Shown here piece by piece: positions 57,880-64,000 of a stretch of DNA of 64,000 bases. The translations under genes and the position numbers were made by a program. The first letter of the stretch is position 1, and every line of letters begins with the position of its first letter. The stretch is from Mustela lutreola (Eukaryota > Chordata > Mammalia > Carnivora > Mustelidae), in the NCBI RefSeq assembly GCF_030435805.1, contig NC_081303.1, positions 70,407,910-70,471,909 on the forward strand. Reading direction: 5' to 3'. The notes under the pieces are model-generated. The model did no database searches and was not told the DNA's origin. It worked only from the letters and a program-made list of their open reading frames with translations.

Positions 57880-58715
57880 GGGCCTCCACTGGTATCTCGA
57901 GCTCATCAAGTCCAAAGATTAACTTGTCATCTCTACTGTTTCACCCAAATGTGCGTCTTCCAAGTTTTGTTTCATACTGAAAGGAGCCGCCATCCACCCA
58001 CTGGCCCACACTAGGAATCGGGGAATCCTCTGACTCCCTGAGTAGGCATATCTGCTCAATCGCCAAGCTCTACTGGTCTTGTAAAGTCCTCAAAGACCAC
58101 CTTTTCCCTCTAGTCCCACTGATAATGCCTTTTTTTTTTTTTTTTAAGATTTTATTTATTTGAGAGGGAGAAAGTGAGCTCAAGCAGAGGGAGTGGGGGA
58201 AGCAGATTCCCTGCTGAGCAAGGAGCCCCACTGGGGCTGGATCCCAGGATCCCAGGATCATGGCCAGAGCCTAAGGCAGAAGCTTAACCCACGAGCAACC
58301 CAGGTGCCTGCCTCCTGCAGTTGATATTGCCTTCCTTTGCATGAGCTCCGTCTCTCTCCTGGATTTCTGTGGTGACCTCCGAAATGGAGTCCCGGCGTCC
58401 AGTCTTGACCACTCCAGTGGAAGCTCCATGTTTCCACCAGAGTGAACTTCCTAAAGTTCTGACAGTAGCGCTCTCTGTTTCAAGCACTTTCTTGCCTTCC
58501 TCTTCCCTCAGGATAAAACCCACTCTTTTTATGTAGTTTATGGAACCTTTTACTGCCTCGCACCTGTTCACCTGTCCTGTCTCCTGGCTCACCAGGCCCT
58601 TCACTGGACCGGCTAGGCTTACTGATCCATTTTAATTTCCCAAACTCCCTCCCTTCTTCTCCTTTTCAGACTTTTGCACTTAAGGTTTCTTGTATCCAGA
58701 ACACTAGCCATCTAT
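57880..58715 (+). repeat. LINE-2 fragment split by a Can-SINE
   Basis: L2 3' landmarks: GTCTTGACCACTCCAGTGGA, CAGAGTGAACTTCCTAAAGT, CCTCAGGATAAAACCCACTC, TCACCAGGCCCTTCACTGG. Interrupted at 58129-58308. Confidence 0.75.
58129..58308 (-). repeat. Can-SINE (minus) inside the L2
   Basis: T-run, AAGATTTTATTTATTTGAGA, ends CGAGCAACCCAGGTGCC. Confidence 0.88.
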
Positions 58716-58731
58716 TAAAATACAATGTTCT

Positions 58732-58918
58732 GGGGCCCCGGGGTGACTCCATCATTTAAGCATCTGCTTTCAGCCCAAGGTCATGATTCCAGAGTCCTGG
58801 CATCAAGCCCCTCATCAAGCTCCTTGCTCAGTGGAAAGGCTGCTTCTCCCTCTCCCTCTGCCCCTACCCGCTGCTCGTGCTCTCTCTGTCTCAAATAAAT
58901 AAATAAAATCTTTAAAAA
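58732..58918 (+). repeat. Diverged Can-SINE
   Basis: GGGGCCCCGGGGTGACTCCA head, AAATAAATAAATAAAATCTT tail. Confidence 0.85.
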
Positions 58919-58929
58919 TATATAAAACA

Positions 58930-59103
58930 GAGGCACCTGGGTGGCTCAGTGGGTTAAGCCTCTGCCTTCGGCTTAGGTCATGATCTCAGGGTCCTGGGAT
59001 GGAGCCCCACATCGGGTTCTCTGCTTAGCAGGGAGCCTGCTTCCTCCTCTCTCTCTACCTGCCTCTCTGCCTACTTGTGATCTGTCAAATAAATAAATAA
59101 AAT

Positions 59104-59105
<2 letters not shown>
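58930..59105 (+). repeat. Can-SINE followed by a TA microsatellite
   Basis: Near-consensus body. The tail passes into a TA run, a common way for such microsatellites to arise. Confidence 0.9.
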
Positions 59106-59149
<44 letters not shown>

Positions 59150-59150
59150 A
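59106..59150. repeat. TA dinucleotide repeat
   Basis: About 17 TA units followed by TATG units. Confidence 0.97.
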
Positions 59151-59496
59151 AAATAGAATGTTCAGAAAAGGGTGAAATTATGATTCTCCCACTGCTGAAG
59201 AGATAATTATTCTGACACTTGTTCAAGAGGTAAGGAAGACTTTTTTTTAGTACTACTGTGCGTAGACTATCCCAACCGGAGAGAGGTTGAATTTGACTCT
59301 GAATACAGTCAGGACGTGGGAATATGTATGGCCAATGAGAGGAATGAGAGGGTCAGTAGATGGAAAATTACCTCAAGGATGAGGAGATTCTGGCTAACCT
59401 GACATAGCTGGATTCTTGCTGAAAGCGGCTAGTGGTCCAGGGATGAGGCTTATTCAAAAAGAAGCCTTAGCAGAGCCTGTCTAAAGTTTGGCCAAG

Positions 59497-59716
59497 GGGC
59501 ATCTGGGTGGCTCAGTGGGTTAAAACCTCTGCCATCGGCTCAGGTCCGGTCATGATCCAGGTCCTGGGATCGAGCCCCGAATTGGGCTCTCTGCTCAGCA
59601 TGACTCTGAGATCATAACCTGATCATAATGTTCTCCTTCTGCCTGCTTCTTCCTCTGCTTGTGCTCTCTCTCTGACAAATAAATAAATAAAATCTTTAAC
59701 AACAACAACGAAAAAT
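59497..59716 (+). repeat. Can-SINE with internal extra segment
   Basis: Perfect 14-bp duplication AAAGTTTGGCCAAG (59483-59496 and 59717-59730). After CTCAGC the body contains an unusual stretch (about 59600-59640: ACTCTGAGATCATAACCTGA and following) before the CT-rich part resumes. Confidence 0.88.
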
Positions 59717-59819
59717 AAAGTTTGGCCAAGAACAGAATTTTTATCAATACCCAGATAAAAATGAACATGTAACTCATGCAGGAACTGACAGATATGTGTT
59801 CTAAAGAAAAGATTCACAG

Positions 59820-61010
59820 CAGCTATACTCTCAGTTTCAAAGAGGAAAAAAACACTTTATTGATATTATAAAAATCTAATAGAAACCGAAAAAAAAAAAA
59901 AAAAGAGAGAGGAAAATCTGAGTATAGATGAAGGCAACCATAAGCAGTAAAGGAGAGTAAGACAGACTTATCTCAAACCGGGTACTTAAGACATCCAACC
60001 TCCTGGTGAGGGTGGGGAGGGCGTGGCCCATGGAGTCGGCCAGGCTGAAGTGCTGATGGAGAGGCCCCTCAGCGGGGACTCCCCGTAAGGGTCGTATTTG
60101 TAGGGCAAATGATGGGGTCTGAAATTAAGCATTTGTTTGCCTACGTGCAGTTTGGAGGGAGCTGCATTCCTGTGTTATCATGTCTTCACATATTCAAGGA
60201 GCCTGGGCTAGGTGTGTTTGCCTCCCCTCCCGGATTCCTTGGGGGACGGAGGGGGGGCAGCCCAGCCTGGAGATGGAGGGAATGCAAGGCAAATTTATAG
60301 CTCTTGTCGTCCAGACCAGAAGGGCCAGTTCTGAGCTGGAGGCCCACTAATGTCAATTAACCAGGCTCCTTGGGTCACTTATGTCTCGCAAACAACATTC
60401 CTTAGCGTGCCTGCAAACTTGCGGGTGGGGTGGCGGGTTTTGCAGGACAAATCCCAGAAACCTCTGTCTGTTCAATGCAATCCGATACGTAGTTTAAAGG
60501 AAATCTGAGGAACACATATTTACGGATCAGGGATGCAAAATTGAGCATGAACATGGAGGCAAAAACTGTTTTATGTTTTGTTTTACTTTGTTTATTGCAC
60601 AATGTAGGCAGCAATTGAGCATTGAACCTCAATCCGTCCAGATCTGCATGTGGATCGGTTCCTTACAGAGTTGCAGAACTGCTCTCCGGGAAACAGAACC
60701 TCTTAAGGCAGATGGATGTGCTATAGAACGAGTCCTTCTGGTTCCCCATTAACCATCACTTCTGGGAAGTCTCTCTCAAGTGTCTACGTGTGAATGAGCT
60801 GCAATTTCTGGGCAATCATATTTATTTCACTATATTGTTTATATCCCTCCCTTTTGGAAGAACACGCTGTGAGTTATCCTAAGTTTCCTGGGTGTGAACA
60901 TCTGTTTCTAAGAAACACAACGTGCTAAGGCAATAGTGGAAGCCACAGGATACACATATTGCAAACTAACGGAGCGTCCATTTTACTGTAATGTCAGGGA
61001 AAACACAATT
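59820..61010. other. Unclassified region upstream of B4GALT3
   Basis: About 1.2 kb with no open frame of note and no repeat family that I can name. It has an A-run at about 59890-59905, a GC-rich patch near 60000-60090, and AT-rich sequence after 60500. It is either single-copy sequence or an old, unrecognised repeat. Confidence 0.4.
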
Positions 61011-61229
61011 TTACATTAAAGCAGACGCCGCCCTTCCCTCCTCACTCAGTGCATCATTTTTTATTAACTAACTAATCGTTTCTATCAAGGCCTGCGGGAC
61101 ATCATGGGGATACAATAATGCGCCAGAGCAGTCGAAACAATGTACCCTGAGCAAGAAACAATTCTGATACACCGAACACCCCGGGAACGGGCTGGCCTGC
61201 GGTGACAGGTTTTGCGACGCGCCAGAAAC

Positions 61230-61564
61230 TATCGCACTGGCCTCTGGGCCAGGCCGGGCCCTGCGAGAGTCCTGATTTGAGCTGCTGTCCTCCCAGTCGG
61301 AGGGGTGGGAAAGAGCATCCCGTCAGGAGCGGAGAGCGCCCGCGCCGGCTTCCCCTGCGGCCCAGCTCCACCCTGCCGCGCTCCCGCCTCCCCCACCTCC
61401 CCGCGCCCCGCCCGCCCGGGAGGCTCCAACCAGGCCCCGCCCCGTGACGCGAGGCCCCGCCCCGTGACGCGAGGCCCCGCCCAGCGGCGCCCGCTTCCAA
61501 GATGGCGGTGACGATGCCTGCCAGGCTGTCGGGGTGGCGATGACGACGGGAAGCAGAAGAGCAG
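61230..61564 (+). promoter_or_regulatory. B4GALT3: B4GALT3 CpG-island promoter and non-coding exon 1
   Basis: CpG-dense, TATA-less. A 20-bp unit containing a GC box and TGACGCGAGG is repeated in tandem (61434-61483). A CCAAGATGGCGG element (61497-61508) follows. Exon 1 ends at a GTATGT donor after 61564 and should join the acceptor before 62901. An ATG inside the element (61502) opens a 13-codon upstream frame ending at 61543. Confidence 0.75.
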
Positions 61565-61736
61565 GTATGTGGGCTGGGGATGATGGGGTGAGAGGCCCGG
61601 GAGAAAGGTTCGGGCGACGGGGAGGGTGAGAAGTTCCGGGGGAAGTCTGGAGACCAGCTGGAGCAGGGAGGGGGTCCCAGGTGGAAATATGGACAGAGGC
61701 CGGTGGGCTCACATTGCAAATGCAAGAGGAGGCTGG

Positions 61737-61766
61737 GGTGGGCGGTTGGGGTGGGCGGTTGGGGTG
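61737..61766. repeat. 14-bp tandem duplication
   Basis: GTGGGCGGTTGGGG occurs twice in succession in B4GALT3 intron 1. Confidence 0.85.
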
Positions 61767-62913
61767 CTCTGAAAGAACTGGGCTGTGACCCTCTGCAGAG
61801 TGCTGACCACGCCCCTTAGGTGAGCCAGCCCAGGTACCCCCGACGGGCTCTGCCCGGCCCTCCCACTCCCTCTCACTTTTAGCGGTAACCCTCCTCCCTA
61901 CGCCCCGCTAGGACTGGGATAGGATAGAAAAGGTGGAGGACGCCACCCCCATCCTACTCCCCGTCGCGCTCCGGGGCTGTTTGCTTGCAGCTCCCAGGTG
62001 ATCGAGCGCCCTGCACCTGCGGGGCTGGCTCCTCGGCACGTGAAGAACGGAAAGGAACCCGTTTCCTAGTCTGCCCTGGGTTCTCCTGAGGCCGTTCCAC
62101 AATCCTGTCGTGCCTGCCTTACCCCTTGGCAAAAATGTCTCCATTAGCAGTCCCGTCCCCAGTCCCCAAACAGGTTGGTCCTGTCAGGGTGGGGAATGGT
62201 TACGTACACGTAAACCTGACACTCAAGGGCAGCTGGGGGAGAGGCCAGGGACCTAGCATCTCTGGGTCCTCCCCTTTTCTTTCCAACCACTTTCCTTCAC
62301 TTCCCCTGCTTGGGAAACCAGTTTCACCCTGATCTTGATCTCTGCCCCTCTGGGTGGGTGGTTATCCTTGACCACTTCTGTTCCAGCTAGTCTCAGGATC
62401 ACTGTTGGAGTGCTGGATGGAGACTTGCTCTGTCCTCTGTGACATTTCCAATCTAGATAATGCCTCACATCTCTGCCCCCCCGGGACCCCCTGAAGTCCC
62501 CATGATCCCGAAGAAGACAGCTTGAACCTAGGTGAGTCCACCCCGCACCCCCCTCTAAAATTGGGAGAGAGGTTCTCCAGAGACTCCTTTGAAAAGGCCC
62601 TGAATGATGTAAGCATCCTTGGGGGTGGGGACCGAGAGTAGTTGGCCTGAGTGGTTCAGGGAGGAGGTGGAGGAGAGTGAGACTTGGGCTGGAAATGACA
62701 GGTGGTAGGTAGGGCTGCTGGTGGTTACATTCTGTTTCTTTTCCACGCATGACTGTACACCTGTGTGCTCCCTTCTGTGACTTCGATCTTTGCGTCTTTT
62801 CCTCTTTAACTCTTGGCACCACCTTGGTTCTTAACTGATGATCTCTGCTGGCTTGGTCTTCACCTGCCTGCCCCCAGAGTTCTCCTCTCTCCTTCCATAG
62901 ACCTGAGCCCAGG

Positions 62914-63925
62914 ATGTTGCGGAGGCTGCTGGAGCGGCCCTGCACACTGGCCCTGCTGGTGGGCTCCCAGCTGGCTGTCATGATGTACCTGTCACTGGGG
63001 GGCTTCCGAAGCCTCAGTGCCCTATTTGGCCGAGAGCAGGGGCCGACATTTGACTATTCTCATCCCCATGATGTCTACAGTAACCTCAGTCACCTGCCTG
63101 GGGCCCCTGTTGCCCCAGGGGCCCCTCCAGCTCCTCAAGGTCTACCCTACTGTCCAGAACGATCTCCTCTTTTAGGTGAGTGCAGAGGGAGGGGGAACGA
63201 AAGGGAAGGCCAGGGTGTGGGGACAGGGCTAGGGCGCAGGCGTGGGGCTTAGGACCCGGGTTAAGGTCACCAGAGGTGGGCAGAGGCTGAGATAAGCAGC
63301 CTCTAGATTTGGAGTTTAGATTGGGCTCCTGGGTTGAGCCACAGCTTTTCACTGCCCGGCCGTTCCTACGCTCTTCCTGCCTTGGGCCGGGGATTGCTTC
63401 CTTTGTAGATGGGCCGCTGTTTTGTTAGTTGGAAGTCCTGTGTTCTCGACCTTCTAACCTAGTGAGGCTGGAGTTATGGAACCCTAAAATAAGGCAGGCT
63501 AAGTGAAGAACCCGCACCTTTCAGACTTTGCAAAGCTGTCCCAATGATGGGAAACTCACGGTGTATGTGATCTCGGTGTAAGCTGTTGGGAGAGCAGAGC
63601 CCAAGAACCAGACCACTGGGGCCAGCGGCGTTCCCAGGCCCTGGAGGTCCCTCTTTCCAACCGTTAACCTGGCCCTTCCCTCCCAACAGTGGGTCCTGTG
63701 TCCGTGTCCTTTAGCCCGGTGCCATCACTGGCAGAGATCGCGGAGAGGAACCCCCGGGTGGAACCGGGGGGCCGCTACCGCCCCGCGGGGTGTGAGCCCC
63801 GCTCCCGCACGGCCATCATCGTGCCACACCGGGCCCGGGAGCACCACCTGCGCCTGCTGCTCTACCACCTGCACCCCTTCCTACAGCGCCAGCAGCTCGC
63901 TTACGGCATCTACGTCATCCACCAG
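62914..63925 (+). CDS. B4GALT3: B4GALT3, beta-1,4-galactosyltransferase 3 (N-terminal part)
   Basis: Golgi type II membrane enzyme that transfers galactose from UDP-Gal to terminal GlcNAc, making N-acetyllactosamine on N-glycans. Coding exons 62914-63175 and 63690-63925 join in phase and give the first 166 residues; the gene then leaves the window after the GTACCC donor at 63926. Residues 1-10 are the short cytosolic tail (MLRRLLERPC), followed by the transmembrane anchor LALLVGSQLAVMMYLSLGGF and a Pro-rich stem, then the start of the catalytic domain with the family motif AIIVPHRAREHHLRLLLYHLHPFLQRQ and YGIYVIHQ. An N-glycosylation sequon (NLS) lies in the stem. Compared with human the stem has three extra residues (Ala/Pro/Gly/Val-rich, about residues 65-75). 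The DVD metal site and lectin-like C-terminus lie beyond the window. Confidence 0.97.
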
Positions 63926-64000
63926 GTACCCCAGCCCCCCACCCCCGCTTTCTGGTAAGGACTCTGTGAGGAAATGCCAGTCCGCTCTCAGATGGTGGGT

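Larger units (their letters stand above)
51786..61220. other. ADAMTS4-B4GALT3 intergenic region
   Basis: No protein-coding exon that I recognise. 51.8-54.8 kb is mostly single-copy with a 34-bp tandem duplication (53066-53133). 54.9-59.7 kb is packed with Can-SINEs, an L2, a MIR and the U2 fragment. 59.75-61.0 kb is unclassified. Confidence 0.6.

Overview
This is vertebrate nuclear DNA from a carnivoran, most likely a mustelid. Genes are split by GT-AG introns. About thirty tRNA-derived Can-SINEs share a head (GGGGCGCCTGGGTGGCTCAG) and a tail (ACTTGTGATCTCTGTC followed by AAATAAATAAAATCTT) that I recall from ferret, mink and marten rather than from dog or cat. Older MIR, L2, L1 and hAT fragments are typical mammalian background. 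The gene order is the human 1q23.3 block in reverse: PCP4L1 - NR1I3 - TOMM40L - APOA2 - FCER1G - NDUFS2 - ADAMTS4 - B4GALT3.

Layout. 1-2.1 kb holds the promoter, CpG island and first coding exon of PCP4L1 (minus). 2.1-12.3 kb is an intergenic repeat field. 12.7-16.8 kb is NR1I3/CAR (plus, 8 coding exons, 348 aa, intact). 17.5-20.7 kb is TOMM40L (minus, 9 coding exons, 308 aa), convergent with NR1I3. 23.2-24.6 kb is APOA2 (plus, 100 aa). 26.5-29.7 kb is FCER1G (minus, 86 aa). 30.3-40.4 kb is NDUFS2 (minus, 14 exons, 463 aa), with SINE-rich introns. 43.6-51.76 kb is ADAMTS4 (plus, 9 coding exons, 838 aa), head-to-head with NDUFS2. 51.8-61.2 kb is intergenic, with nested SINEs, an L2 and a tiny U2 snRNA retrocopy. 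61.3-64 kb is the CpG promoter and first two coding exons of B4GALT3 (plus), which runs off the window.

The exon models join in frame at every junction and give lengths equal to or within one residue of the human proteins, so I am confident in them. The genes are functionally unrelated neighbours: a liver xenobiotic receptor, a mitochondrial import pore, an HDL apolipoprotein, an Fc-receptor gamma chain, a complex I core subunit, an aggrecanase and a Golgi galactosyltransferase. They are not an operon-like system. Three housekeeping promoters (NDUFS2, TOMM40L, B4GALT3) share a CAAGATGGCG element. The liver and inducible genes (APOA2, ADAMTS4) and PCP4L1 have TATA or TATA-like boxes.

I found no exotic undescribed system. 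The best second looks are the tailless U2 retrocopy with a 17-bp target-site duplication, ADAMTS4 ending inside a MIR, the CAAGATGGCG elements that place AUGs at or near transcription starts, an intact CAR in a carnivoran, multi-layer SINE nests, and a roughly 1.1-kb stretch (59.8-61.0 kb) that I could not classify.
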